From Penaeicola halotolerans (GTDB lineage Bacteria > Bacteroidota > Bacteroidia > Cytophagales > Cyclobacteriaceae): a stretch of 64,000 nt of DNA. The stretch lies in NCBI RefSeq assembly GCF_016464625.1, contig NZ_JAEAGO010000004.1:186001-250000 (forward strand), given 5' to 3'. The stretch's first letter is position 1, and every line of letters begins with the position of its first letter. This document shows, in pieces, positions 29,221 to 39,205 of the stretch. The translations under genes were made by a program, and so were the position numbers. The notes beneath the pieces were generated by a model. That model did not search any database, had not been told where the DNA came from, and saw nothing but the letters and a program-made list of their open reading frames with translations.

Positions 29221-29250
29221 GTTGTGAAGGTGAATCAGTTGAGTGAAAAG

Positions 29251-29907
29251 ATGAAAGTGGAGATTTCGGTGATCATGGCGGTCTACAACACAGACTTTCC
29301 ATGGGTACAGCGAGCGATAGATTCTGTGATGCAGCAGGATTTCCAAGATTTTGAGTTGATCGTAGTAGACGATGGCAGTGATTTAGCCAAATCCTCTCAA
29401 TTATTGTCTTATGTAAGTCAGCATGAAGATCGTATCACTTACCTCAGACATCAAAATAAGGGACAGTCTCACGCGATCAATAGTGGGGTCAAACTCGCGC
29501 AAGGTAATTACATCACGATCCTAGATGCAGACGATGAGTACATGCCTCACCACCTTTCTGGCTGTTTGCAGCAGCTCAAAGATGCTGATCTGATCGCCTC
29601 TACGACTCATACTGTAGTAGGAGATGAAGAGGACTACTTCGTGCCTGATAGACATGATCAGTCCAAGTTAGTGCACATAGATGATTGCATCTTGTTTGCC
29701 ACGCTATTTGGTAAAAAGGAAGTTTTTTTATCTATAGGCTTTGAGGAAACGTATGCCGCAGATGCACACTTTTATGAATCGGCATCCACACTTTATAAAG
29801 TGAAAAAGACAGATCTCCGCAGCTACATCTATTACCGCAATATCGCAGACAGCAAGTGTAGTATGATGAAACTAGCCAACCTCAAACGTTTCTCTCCTGA
29901 TAATTGA
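29251..29907 (+). CDS. Family 2 glycosyltransferase
   Basis: About 218 residues with the GT-A fold: EISVIMAVYNTDFP at the N-terminus, LIVVDDGSD near 38-46 and the metal-binding DADDEY near 92-97. It ends soon after the catalytic domain with no membrane anchor. The sugar donor and acceptor cannot be told. It stands alone, unlike most GT2 genes found in polysaccharide clusters. A longer frame begins at TTG 29218. Confidence 0.85.
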   Translation: MKVEISVIMAVYNTDFPWVQRAIDSVMQQDFQDFELIVVDDGSDLAKSSQLLSYVSQHEDRITYLRHQNKGQSHAINSGVKLAQGNYITILDADDEYMPHHLSGCLQQLKDADLIASTTHTVVGDEEDYFVPDRHDQSKLVHIDDCILFATLFGKKEVFLSIGFEETYAADAHFYESASTLYKVKKTDLRSYIYYRNIADSKCSMMKLANLKRFSPDN

Positions 29908-30143
29908 ACCATTGAGATCTTTCTCTAAGGCATAAATTCTTGATTTGTTTTCAAGTTTTCCTTGATTTGATTACCTTTAAGACCGAGATGCAGGACGATC
30001 ATTGCCTATTCGTCAATCTCGGATTTAGCTAGGATATATTTTTATCTTGAATGCCTAGCGATCCACACAGCCTATAGTTTCTCGCTATTTTCTTGAAGTA
30101 GCAAATGAGAAAAACCTATATGCATCATTTTGAGAACCTATAA

Positions 30144-31178
<1,035 letters not shown>

Positions 31179-31202
31179 ACCTCAAATGAAGGTAAATAGA
31201 AG

Positions 31203-31232
31203 AAGCCCAAGCAGAAATGCTCGGGCTTTTTT
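31203..31232 (+). terminator. Intrinsic terminator after GAPDH
   Basis: Stem AGCCC-AGCA/TGCT-GGGCT with a GAAA tetraloop followed by T6. Confidence 0.85.
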
Positions 31233-31261
31233 GTTTGATAGAGATATATCACTTACCTTAG

Positions 31262-31340
31262 AATCGATGGTCGTTAAGTGGAATTGTCGATCATCAGAGG
31301 ATTTTAGACCTCTTTGCCGTCCCTTCAGGGCGGCATTTTT
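31262..31340 (+). ncRNA. Candidate small RNA or terminated leader
   Basis: Between GAPDH and the S9 peptidase lies a promoter-like pair (TTG 31231-31233, TACCTTAG 31254-31261, one mismatch to TAnnTTTG). It is followed by a hairpin AGAGG/CCTCT (31296-31313) and then a strong GC hairpin GCCG-CCCT/AGGG-CGGC with T5 (31316-31340). This is the layout of a roughly 75-base small RNA. It could instead be an attenuated leader of the peptidase gene or simply a second terminator. Confidence 0.35.
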
Positions 31341-31449
31341 GATTTAGTCTTTTTTAACTTTTATAATTTAGCTCCCTTAACGATGTGATGAGCGGAAGGA
31401 GACTTTCAAAATATTTTTTTACTTTAGGTCAAGCATAAAATATACCCCT

Positions 31450-34182
31450 ATGAAACAATTCAAACAGCTCAGTCTAGTCGTTTGCTTATTCGCTACGCAG
31501 CTACTCTATGCGCAAAATAAGCCGCTGACCCTTGATGATTATAAGCACTGGAACAGGATAGTCTCTACAGATATCTCTCCTAATGGACAATGGATGTCCT
31601 ATGGCCTTCGTCCTAATGGAGGTGATGATACACTATACGTAAAGCACCTAGATAGAAACGACACTTATAAATCACCTTATGGGTCTAATCCTACTTTCTC
31701 AGAAAACTCCCAGTGGGTATCTTATCTCGTAAGGCCTAATGAAGCGGAGACAGAGAAGCTCAGAAAAGCTCGTAAGCCAATTTTCAATACAGCCGAATTG
31801 ATGAATCTAGAGACTGGTGACAAGAAGCGATTTGAAAGGGCACAGAGTATGGCTTTTTCTAATGACGGAAAGTTTTTTGTCGTACTCAAACGCAAAACAG
31901 AGGAGGATAAAAGTAAGCATGATGGCCAAGACCTTATCGTATATGACCTTCTGAGAGGGACTTCGCTTACAATTGGAAATGTCAAAGATTATGCTTTCAA
32001 TAAAAAAGGTGACTGGCTCGCATACACAGTAGATGCTGCGGATATGTCTGGCAATGGACTCTATGCCATGCAGCCAGCGATGGGTACGATCAAAGTACTC
32101 GATCAGGATTCCGCTCAGTACAACAGACTCACTTGGGATGATGCACAAGCTCCGAGAAAAGATTGGGCTGCCAAGGGCAGAGCTATAGCTGTGCTCAAAG
32201 GCACTACTCCAAAGGACAAGGAGCAGATGAATAATCAGCTTTTGGTCATCAGTGACTTCATTTCAGGAGCGCCTCTGAAGAAAACGCTGAGTCCTTCTGC
32301 GGCTGGCTTCCCTGATAATATGGTGATCTCTGAACTTTCTAACTTGACTTGGACAAGCGATCTAGGCTTAGTAAGCTTTGGTCTCAAAGAACAATCAGAC
32401 AAAGTCAAAATGAGTAAGGATACCATCGCGAATGTAGATGTGTGGCACTGGAAAGATGAACGCATCCAGACAGTACAAATGAGAAGGGCGACTGCTGACA
32501 GGAGATTTACACATACAGCGACTTTTGACTGGAAAGCAGGGACTTTCAAACAACTAACTGATGAGGCGATGCGCTCCGTGAGCATGGACAGACATCCTAC
32601 TTATGGTATCGGTAGAGATGAGAAGCCTTATATCAATGATGTCAACTGGGGGATCTCTCCAGCGGATTATTACCGAGTTGGATTAAAAAATGGAGAACGA
32701 ACACTCATCGCTAAGGAGATAAATCGTCCTCTAGGAACATCCCCTGATAGTAGGTATTTCGTCTATCAGAAAGACACGGTGATTTATGTCTATGATGCTC
32801 AGACCAATAAAAACACGGACATTTCTTCAAAGGCTCCTGTGAAGTTTATGGATTTAGATCACCCATATCCACACGAAAAGCCCCCTTATGGCATCGCAGG
32901 ATGGTCTAAAGATGGTAAAGCGGTCATTCTCAATCATAAGTATGATCTATATGTAGCTCAACTAGATGGTAGTAAAGTCACTAACCTGACAGCTGGTATG
33001 GGAGACAAAGAGGAGATCAGATTTAGAGTTACTATCCTTGATCGCGAGGAAGATTATGTGGATTTGACCAAGCCAGTTTTGCTGGAAGCTTATGGAGAAT
33101 GGACTAAAAAGTCGGGCTATTTCACTGTAGCGATGGGCAAATCACCTCAAGAACTCTACTACCAAGACATGATGGTCGGACGTCCGATGAAGGCAAGAAC
33201 GGCAGACCGTATAGCCTTTACACAACAGACATTTGAGCAGTTTCCAGACTACTATATCGCGACTACGGCTTTTAAAAACCCCAAGAAAGTCACCAATGCC
33301 AATCCACAACAAGCGGAGTATGCATGGGGTAAACGTGTCTTAGTCGACTATACCAATAGCAAAGGAGAAAAACTACAAGCAACTTTGGCACTACCAGCCA
33401 ACTATGATCCTAATAAGAAGTATCCGATGGTGGTTTATTTCTACGAGAAAATGTCTGACAGACACCATCAGTATGCCATGCCAGTCTATGATGACCGCCC
33501 TCACGCGAGTACTTATGCGAGCAATGGCTACCTGTTCTTGATGCCTGACAATGTCTTTGAAGAGGGGCGTCCAGGAACGAGTTCGCTAGACTGCATCACT
33601 GCTGCTGTAGAAAAAGTAATCGACCTAGGCTATGCAGATCCAAATGCTATCGGTCTTCAAGGGCACTCTTGGGGAGGCTATCAGTCTTCATTTATCCTGA
33701 CACAGACTACGCTCTTTAAGTGTGTCGTGACTGGTGCACCACCTACCAACCTAGAGAGTTTTTATAACAATATTTACGGTAGCTCAGGTACAAACCATCA
33801 TGGCATCATGGAGATAGGTCAGGTGCGTATGGGAAGAGACAAAACACCTTGGTCAGCAAGAGAAGCTTATCAGCGTGAAAACCCAATGTTTCATGCACCA
33901 AATATCAAGACGCCATTTATGATCCTACATGGAACTGCTGATGGCGCAGTAGATTGGTCACAAGGTTTGGAGTTTTATAATGCTGCTCGTAGACTGGGTA
34001 AAGAAGTCATCTTTCTTAGTTATCCTGGAGAGGGACACCACTTGGCTAATGAAGCCAATCAAAAGGACTTCCTGACTAGGATGCAAGCCTATTTTGATCA
34101 TCACTTAAAGGGCGCTCCTGCACCCGCTTGGATGACTGAGGGAGTTCCTCACTTAGATAAGCTCTATGATAAAGCCGAGTAA
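31450..34182 (+). CDS. S9 family prolyl oligopeptidase-like peptidase
   Basis: A 910-residue exported serine peptidase. The signal peptide ends LLYAQ. An N-terminal beta-propeller region (about 30-620) precedes an alpha/beta-hydrolase domain with Ser740 in GHSWGGY, Asp831 in GTADGAVDW and His863 in GEGHHL. Dipeptidyl or acylaminoacyl peptidases of this family process peptides in the periplasm. All three catalytic residues are in order. It is monocistronic with its own terminator. Confidence 0.9.
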   Translation: MKQFKQLSLVVCLFATQLLYAQNKPLTLDDYKHWNRIVSTDISPNGQWMSYGLRPNGGDDTLYVKHLDRNDTYKSPYGSNPTFSENSQWVSYLVRPNEAETEKLRKARKPIFNTAELMNLETGDKKRFERAQSMAFSNDGKFFVVLKRKTEEDKSKHDGQDLIVYDLLRGTSLTIGNVKDYAFNKKGDWLAYTVDAADMSGNGLYAMQPAMGTIKVLDQDSAQYNRLTWDDAQAPRKDWAAKGRAIAVLKGTTPKDKEQMNNQLLVISDFISGAPLKKTLSPSAAGFPDNMVISELSNLTWTSDLGLVSFGLKEQSDKVKMSKDTIANVDVWHWKDERIQTVQMRRATADRRFTHTATFDWKAGTFKQLTDEAMRSVSMDRHPTYGIGRDEKPYINDVNWGISPADYYRVGLKNGERTLIAKEINRPLGTSPDSRYFVYQKDTVIYVYDAQTNKNTDISSKAPVKFMDLDHPYPHEKPPYGIAGWSKDGKAVILNHKYDLYVAQLDGSKVTNLTAGMGDKEEIRFRVTILDREEDYVDLTKPVLLEAYGEWTKKSGYFTVAMGKSPQELYYQDMMVGRPMKARTADRIAFTQQTFEQFPDYYIATTAFKNPKKVTNANPQQAEYAWGKRVLVDYTNSKGEKLQATLALPANYDPNKKYPMVVYFYEKMSDRHHQYAMPVYDDRPHASTYASNGYLFLMPDNVFEEGRPGTSSLDCITAAVEKVIDLGYADPNAIGLQGHSWGGYQSSFILTQTTLFKCVVTGAPPTNLESFYNNIYGSSGTNHHGIMEIGQVRMGRDKTPWSAREAYQRENPMFHAPNIKTPFMILHGTADGAVDWSQGLEFYNAARRLGKEVIFLSYPGEGHHLANEANQKDFLTRMQAYFDHHLKGAPAPAWMTEGVPHLDKLYDKAE

Positions 34183-34201
34183 TATCTCATAGATTTGATA
34201 A

Positions 34202-34240
34202 ATGTCCTCCATAGCAACTGTTTGTGGAGGACATTTTTTT
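34202..34240 (+). terminator. Intrinsic terminator after the S9 peptidase
   Basis: Stem TGTCCTCCA/TGGAGGACA with a 13-base loop, followed by T7. It overlaps the stop of the convergent VIT gene. Confidence 0.85.
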
Positions 34241-34928
34241 AGGCGACACTTACATCAAACAGATAGCCCACTCCAGCGGAGGTCAGCATAGCGACTGTTC
34301 CCCAGAGACAAATTCTAAAGATAGACTTTGGGATAGGAGAGCCACCTACACGTGCGGTCAATGCTCCTGATCCAGCTAGAAAAATTAAAGCCAGACCATA
34401 TTGCCATGCGATCATCCAGTCCATCGGGAAAAATATAGCAACCAATAGTGGCATCAGTCCACCAATCATGAAGGCAAGTGCAGATGCTAAGGCAGCCTGA
34501 AGTGGACGCGCTTTGGTGATTTCATTGATGCCCAACTCATCTCGTGCATGAGCTTCTAGGGCATCTTTGGCATGTAGTTGCCTAGCCACTTCGAGTGCTA
34601 AAGTCTCATCTAAACCTCTCTTGACATAGATTTTGGCAAGCTCTCGCATTTCTATCTCAGGCATAGTATCTAGCTCATATTGCTCTCTAGCTAGGTCTGC
34701 TGTCTCTACATCTGACTGTGAACTTACCGATACATACTCACCTGCTGCCATAGAGAGCGCACCTGCCACTAAGCCCGCCAGTCCAGCGATGATGATAGCT
34801 TCTCGATCTTGTGTAGCCGCAGCTACTCCTATGATCAAACTGGTCGTGGAGAGGATGCCATCATTGGCACCAAGTACACTGGCTCTAAGCCAGCCACTTC
34901 TATTGACATAGTGTTTTTCTAGTTCCAT
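34239..34928 (-). CDS. VIT1/CCC1 family transporter
   Basis: About 229 residues with the VIT1/CCC1 signature GANDGILSTTSLIIGVAAA near the N-terminus and five predicted membrane helices. A charged cytoplasmic segment (about 75-140, with EMRELAKIYVKRGL) sits between helices 2 and 3, as in iron/manganese transporters of this family. It should move Fe(II) or Mn(II). I chose the ATG at 34928; a TTG upstream would add ten residues. Confidence 0.85.
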   Translation of the reverse strand: MELEKHYVNRSGWLRASVLGANDGILSTTSLIIGVAAATQDREAIIIAGLAGLVAGALSMAAGEYVSVSSQSDVETADLAREQYELDTMPEIEMRELAKIYVKRGLDETLALEVARQLHAKDALEAHARDELGINEITKARPLQAALASALAFMIGGLMPLLVAIFFPMDWMIAWQYGLALIFLAGSGALTARVGGSPIPKSIFRICLWGTVAMLTSAGVGYLFDVSVA

Positions 34929-34970
34929 AGCATTGAGGGATTTATCTAAAGATAGCAAATGCTAGTCATA

Positions 34971-35002
34971 AAAAAAGCCATCGAGGATTCCCGATGGCTT
35001 TG
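34971..35002 (-). terminator. Intrinsic terminator of the YeeE operon
   Basis: On the minus strand the stem AAAGCCATCG/CGATGGCTTT is followed by T7. It lies 17 bases past the last YeeE-type stop codon. Confidence 0.82.
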
Positions 35003-35018
35003 ATGTATTTAGTGTTGA

Positions 35019-35432
35019 TTAGTTAGGTAATTTGTCTTTGACCAAGCCATAAAAGAAAGTGCCAAATGTCGCACTAGCGATCACTACTGCCATCACAGTA
35101 AATCCTTGCCCTAGCAATACAGCCATAGGACCTGGACAAGCACCCGTCAGCGCCCAACCTAAACCAAAGATGGTTCCTCCGATGAGGTATTTCCAGAGGC
35201 TTTTCTCTTTTGGGGCAAAAGTGATGGGAGTCCCCGTGCTGTCTTTCAATTTAAATTTTTTGATCAAGGCTACCATGATCACACCTAGCGTCACAGCTGT
35301 GCCGATGATGCCATACATGTGAAAGCTCTGGAAGCGAAACATCTCTTGAATTCTGTACCAAGAAACTGCCTCAGACTTAGACATAATGATGCCGAATAAT
35401 ATACCTGCAATGATGTATTTGATATTTTTCAT
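35019..35432 (-). CDS. YeeE/YedE-type transporter half (DUF6691-like)
   Basis: A 137-residue membrane protein with four helices and the conserved GWALTGACPGP cysteine segment near residues 94-104. It is the second half of a YeeE/YedE thiosulfate-type transporter; in full-length YeeE such cysteines relay the substrate. It follows its partner half by 12 bases. The pair should import or move thiosulfate or a related sulfur species. Confidence 0.85.
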   Translation of the reverse strand: MKNIKYIIAGILFGIIMSKSEAVSWYRIQEMFRFQSFHMYGIIGTAVTLGVIMVALIKKFKLKDSTGTPITFAPKEKSLWKYLIGGTIFGLGWALTGACPGPMAVLLGQGFTVMAVVIASATFGTFFYGLVKDKLPN

Positions 35433-35444
35433 GTGTCTGCTCGA

Positions 35445-36014
35445 TTAAAGTTGGAAAATCAATGGATACAAAAGGTGCGTCATGATGAGTCCACCGATAA
35501 AGAAACCTACCACTGCGATAAGTGAAGGCAACTGTAGGTTAGACAATCCACTGATCGCATGACCTGATGTACAGCCTCCTGCGTATCTAGAGCCAAATCC
35601 TACTGCAAAACCTCCTACTACGAATAGAATGAAGCCTTTGAGTGAGAAAAGCACTTCCCAGTTGAAAAGACTCGTAGGGACTAACTCTCCATCTTGCATG
35701 ATGCCAAGTGCCGCCAAATCAGCTACAGTAGCAGCTGAAAGTGCTACTGGCTCTGGTGACTTGAGAAACTGCTCTGACAGGAAGCCTCCGATGAGTGCTC
35801 CTAAAGCAAAGAGTAAATTCCACTTTTGAGCCTTCCAATCAAAGTCAAAAAAGGAAGCTTTTTTACCTGCACCGCAAGCGGCACAGAGTGTGCGCAGATT
35901 TGAGGAGAAGCCAAATGACTTACCGTAATAAAGTAATATACCCATGATCAAGGCGATCATCGCGCCTGATACATACCAAGGCCAAGGTTGACTGATGATT
36001 TCTATGATATTCAT
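35445..36014 (-). CDS. YeeE/YedE-type transporter half
   Basis: About 189 residues from the ATG at 36014; a GTG at 36038 would overlap the rhodanese stop. It has five or so hydrophobic helices, LRTLCAACGAG near residue 40 and the conserved SRYAGGCTSGHAISG near 140. With the adjacent smaller half it forms a two-gene YeeE-type transporter. The rhodanese gene lies upstream, so imported sulfur could be handed to it. Confidence 0.87.
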   Translation of the reverse strand: MNIIEIISQPWPWYVSGAMIALIMGILLYYGKSFGFSSNLRTLCAACGAGKKASFFDFDWKAQKWNLLFALGALIGGFLSEQFLKSPEPVALSAATVADLAALGIMQDGELVPTSLFNWEVLFSLKGFILFVVGGFAVGFGSRYAGGCTSGHAISGLSNLQLPSLIAVVGFFIGGLIMTHLLYPLIFQL

Positions 36015-36024
36015 AATATTTGAT

Positions 36025-36357
36025 TTATACGAGTTCACCCGTCCAGCTCATAATGCCACCACGGAGGTTATACAATTTACTAAATTCCTTGTTTGCCATC
36101 ACTGAACAAGCGCTGGCACTTCTAGCACCACTTCTACAGTAGATTAGATAGGTTTTATTTTTGTCTAGAAGATCAACATCATGATTGAATTTCATCGGAT
36201 CTAGAAAATCAATATTTTGTGCTTCGGCTAGATGACTAGCTTGAAATTCTTCTTTTGTTCTCACATCAAGAACGACCGTGTCTTGAGCTTTCATTAGTTC
36301 GGAAAACTCTCCCTCACTGATGTCTTGATATTTTTTAGCTTGAAATAGATTAAACAT
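36025..36357 (-). CDS. Single-domain rhodanese
   Basis: A 110-residue sulfurtransferase. VVLDVRTKEEF and the active-site loop YCRSGARS (persulfide-forming Cys) are present, followed by LRGGIMSW. I chose the ATG at 36357; the frame runs further upstream but would then cover the promoter and operator. First gene of the rhodanese-YeeE-YeeE operon. Confidence 0.9.
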   Translation of the reverse strand: MFNLFQAKKYQDISEGEFSELMKAQDTVVLDVRTKEEFQASHLAEAQNIDFLDPMKFNHDVDLLDKNKTYLIYCRSGARSASACSVMANKEFSKLYNLRGGIMSWTGELV

Positions 36358-36413
36358 ATTGTTCGTGTTTTGAATGATTTTTTCTTCGCAAAAGTTCAGG
36401 CGAATTGATAGGT

Positions 36414-36457
36414 CAAAATTAAGTTGATTGAAAGTAATTCTCCGTGACAAAAGTCAC
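36414..36457 (-). promoter_or_regulatory. Promoter and Crp/Fnr operator of the rhodanese-YeeE operon
   Basis: Minus-strand TAATTTTG (36414-36421) is the -7 element. The perfect palindrome GTGACAAAAGTCAC (36444-36457) is centred 29.5 bases upstream of it, i.e. near -42, the usual class II activator position. Confidence 0.68.
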
Positions 36458-36475
36458 TGGCAAGGCTTGCGGAAC

Positions 36476-37282
36476 TTAGAGTAAAGTTTCTTTGAGTAGG
36501 ATATAAATACCCATAACTAAGACAAACCAGCCAAATGCAGGCTTCAACTTATCTCCAGAAATTTTAGTAGATAACCAGCCTCCAATGAAGATACCCACAA
36601 TGGCCAATCCTGAGAAAATTCCTAGAAAAGTCCAGTCAAGCTCATAATTACTAATATCACCTAAAAAGCCCAATAGAGATTTAGCAGCAATGATCAATAG
36701 CGATGTGCCCACGGCCATTTTCATGGGGAGTTTGGAGAAAACTACTAAGGCTGGTATGATCAAGAATCCACCTCCAGCACCAACCAGACCCGTCAAAATA
36801 CCCACGACTAGCCCCTCTGCTAGGATAGCAGGATAGTTGAATTTTTGGGGTGCATCAGGTGCTGCTTGTGTTTGCTTTTTTTCCTTTTTGATCATCGAGA
36901 AGGATGCCACGATCATTAATATGGCAAATAGCACCATGAGTAAGACTCCCTTGGTCAGATCAAATGAGCTAAAAGACCAAATAACTTCTGGGATAGCGGG
37001 CACGATGAATTTTCTCGTCCCATAAACGGCTAAGATCGAAGGAATGCCAAAAATCAAAGCGGTCTTGAGATCCACAAGACCTTTACGATGGAAATTGTAC
37101 GCACCAAATAGACTGCTAAGTCCAACGATAAAGAGTGAGTAGGCAGTAGCGAGAACGGGGCTTACACCCAAAAGGTAGACGAGCGCGGGTACGGTGAGAA
37201 TACTACCCCCACCACCGATCAAACCCAGTGAGATCCCGATCACTATCGCTGCTAGAAAGCCTAAAATGATAAATATGTCCAT
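36476..37282 (-). CDS. TauE/SafE family sulfite exporter-like permease
   Basis: A 268-residue permease with about eight helices and two copies of the TauE Gly-rich motif (LGLIGGGGSILTVPAL near 20-35 and TGLVGAGGGFLIIPAL near 165-180). Members export sulfite, sulfoacetate or related anions. Its place beside rhodanese, YeeE and a CstB-like enzyme suggests removal of sulfite or thiosulfate formed from persulfides. Confidence 0.9.
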   Translation of the reverse strand: MDIFIILGFLAAIVIGISLGLIGGGGSILTVPALVYLLGVSPVLATAYSLFIVGLSSLFGAYNFHRKGLVDLKTALIFGIPSILAVYGTRKFIVPAIPEVIWSFSSFDLTKGVLLMVLFAILMIVASFSMIKKEKKQTQAAPDAPQKFNYPAILAEGLVVGILTGLVGAGGGFLIIPALVVFSKLPMKMAVGTSLLIIAAKSLLGFLGDISNYELDWTFLGIFSGLAIVGIFIGGWLSTKISGDKLKPAFGWFVLVMGIYILLKETLL

Positions 37283-37302
37283 TGCTTGTTTTAGTTTTTT
37301 TA

Positions 37303-37346
37303 CAAAAGTAGCTGGGCGATCTCGGCTAGTCTGTGACGGAAGTTAC
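37303..37346 (-). promoter_or_regulatory. Promoter and Crp/Fnr operator of the TauE gene
   Basis: Minus-strand TACTTTTG (37303-37310) is the -7 element, and GTGACGGAAGTTAC (37333-37346) lies 29.5 bases upstream by centre, exactly the spacing at the rhodanese promoter. Confidence 0.68.
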
Positions 37347-37516
37347 AATCAAAACAAAAAGACACAAGGATTATCAGTGGATTTCATATAGACGGACAAA
37401 ATCCGTGTTTTAAAATACTCGATGAAGCAGGTTAAGCTTAATAAAAACTTAACGATTTCTTTCCCAATAGGGAGGTCATTCGCGTTAATTTCAGCCAACC
37501 ATTTAATTATATATAT

Positions 37517-39091
37517 ATGAAAAATTTTTATTTATCCATACTCATGCTTTGCTGTGTGGGAACTAGCTGGGCACAAATGACTGTCACAGGCTATGTCTAT
37601 GAGGATCTCAATGGCAACTTCAAGAAAGAGCGCAGAGAAAAAGGCGTAGCTAAAGTCTCTGTGACAAATGGGATCGATGTCGTGCAAACTGATGCAAGTG
37701 GTCGATATACATTACCCATCAAAGATGATCAGATCATTGCAGTGATCAAGCCTTCAGGCTATGAATTACCTAAGAATGACTTGAACCTACCGCAGTTTTA
37801 TTACATCCACAAGCCAGCAGGCTCGCCAGAACTGTATTATAAAGGAGTAGCGCCTACAGGAGATTTGCCTAAGGAGCTTAATTTTGCCTTGACGCCAGTT
37901 CAAGAAGACATGAATTTTACAGCTTTGGTGTTTGGAGATCCTCAGCCTTACAGCTTGATGGAGGTAGAGTTTTTTGAAAAAGGTGTAGTTAATGAAGTGA
38001 TAGGAGTGCAAAATGTAAAGTTTGGGATGTCGCTTGGAGACCTAGTAGGAGATGATTTGACATTGCTAAAGCCTTACCAAAATGTAATCGCCAAAATAGG
38101 AGTGCCTTGGTACAATGTCATGGGTAACCACGATCAAAACTATGATGTGGAGGAAGACATCTATGCAGACGAGACCTTTGAAGCACACTTTGGTCCTTCT
38201 AACTATGCCTTTAACTATGGCAAAGTCCATTTTATCGTTTTAGATGATATCCTTTATCCTGATCCAAGGGGTCGCATGGGCTACTGGGCTGGATTTAGAG
38301 AGGATCAATTAGCCTTTATTAAAAATGATTTGGCACTTGTCCCAAAGGATCATTTGATCGTACTGGCTTTTCACATTCCACTATTTGATGAGGGATTTGG
38401 AGATACTTTTAGAGATAGTGACCGTGAAGCGCTCTTTGATATATTGAAGGACTTTCCTCATACGCTTTCACTTTCTGCACATACCCACTTGCAGCGACAT
38501 GACTTCTTCTATGAAGAGGCTGGTTGGCAGCAGCGAGAGCCTCACCATCACTATAATGTAGGCACTACTTCAGGTGACTGGTATAAAGGTAAAAATAATG
38601 AGAAAGGCATTCCTGTATCAAGGATGAGAGACGGCACGCCTAAAGGCTATGCCTACATAGATTTCAATGGCAATCAGTATGAGTTGCGCTACAAAGTAGT
38701 AGATCAGTCTCCTGAGTATCAAATGGAGATCTTTGCACCTAAAGTGGTTGAAAAAGACAAAAGAACTACCGCGGGTATTTTCGTCAATTTCTTTATAGGA
38801 AATGAAAAGTCAACGCTGCGATATCGCATAGATGGAGGCGAGTGGCAAGACATGCGCTATATGGAGGATTATGACCCGATCTATCTCTTGGAGATGTTTG
38901 AATGGGATACTACTGAGGAACTAATCGATGGTAAAAGACCTTCTAATCCACAGCGGAGCAAGCACCTCTGGAGAGCCAATGTGCCAAACAACCTCTCTGA
39001 AGGTCAACATACGATAGAGATTGAAGCCATTGACATGTTTGGCAAGCGATATACTGGCATATCTAGCTATGAAATAAAAGCAGTGAAATAG
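37517..39091 (+). CDS. Secreted calcineurin-like phosphoesterase
   Basis: A 524-residue exported metallophosphoesterase (signal ending SWAQ). An SdrD/Cna-like beta domain (about 20-100, VTGYVYEDLNGN) precedes the phosphoesterase core with FGDPQPY, SLGDLVGDD, MGNHDQN, AFHIPLFD and LSAHTHLQRHD, followed by a C-terminal beta-rich domain (about 390-524). Such proteins hydrolyse phosphoesters outside the cell. Its location among the sulfur genes seems incidental, since no GTGA-type site lies close to its start. Confidence 0.87.
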   Translation: MKNFYLSILMLCCVGTSWAQMTVTGYVYEDLNGNFKKERREKGVAKVSVTNGIDVVQTDASGRYTLPIKDDQIIAVIKPSGYELPKNDLNLPQFYYIHKPAGSPELYYKGVAPTGDLPKELNFALTPVQEDMNFTALVFGDPQPYSLMEVEFFEKGVVNEVIGVQNVKFGMSLGDLVGDDLTLLKPYQNVIAKIGVPWYNVMGNHDQNYDVEEDIYADETFEAHFGPSNYAFNYGKVHFIVLDDILYPDPRGRMGYWAGFREDQLAFIKNDLALVPKDHLIVLAFHIPLFDEGFGDTFRDSDREALFDILKDFPHTLSLSAHTHLQRHDFFYEEAGWQQREPHHHYNVGTTSGDWYKGKNNEKGIPVSRMRDGTPKGYAYIDFNGNQYELRYKVVDQSPEYQMEIFAPKVVEKDKRTTAGIFVNFFIGNEKSTLRYRIDGGEWQDMRYMEDYDPIYLLEMFEWDTTEELIDGKRPSNPQRSKHLWRANVPNNLSEGQHTIEIEAIDMFGKRYTGISSYEIKAVK

Positions 39092-39139
39092 GTTTTAAAT
39101 AGCCTTAAAGCGGGATAGTGAAGGGAGTCAGGCTCGTTT

Positions 39140-39183
39140 GTGACTTTCATCACTATCCTTTTTTTGTTTGTTCCCGTACTTTG
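39140..39183 (+). promoter_or_regulatory. Crp/Fnr operator and promoter of the CstB-like gene
   Basis: Palindrome GTGACTTTCATCAC (39140-39153) with a TTTG element at 39180-39183. When aligned on TTTG the spacing equals that of the rhodanese and TauE promoters, although the TA half of the -7 box is shifted by one base. Confidence 0.6.
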
Positions 39184-39205
39184 AGGTATTAAAACAAACA
39201 AACAT

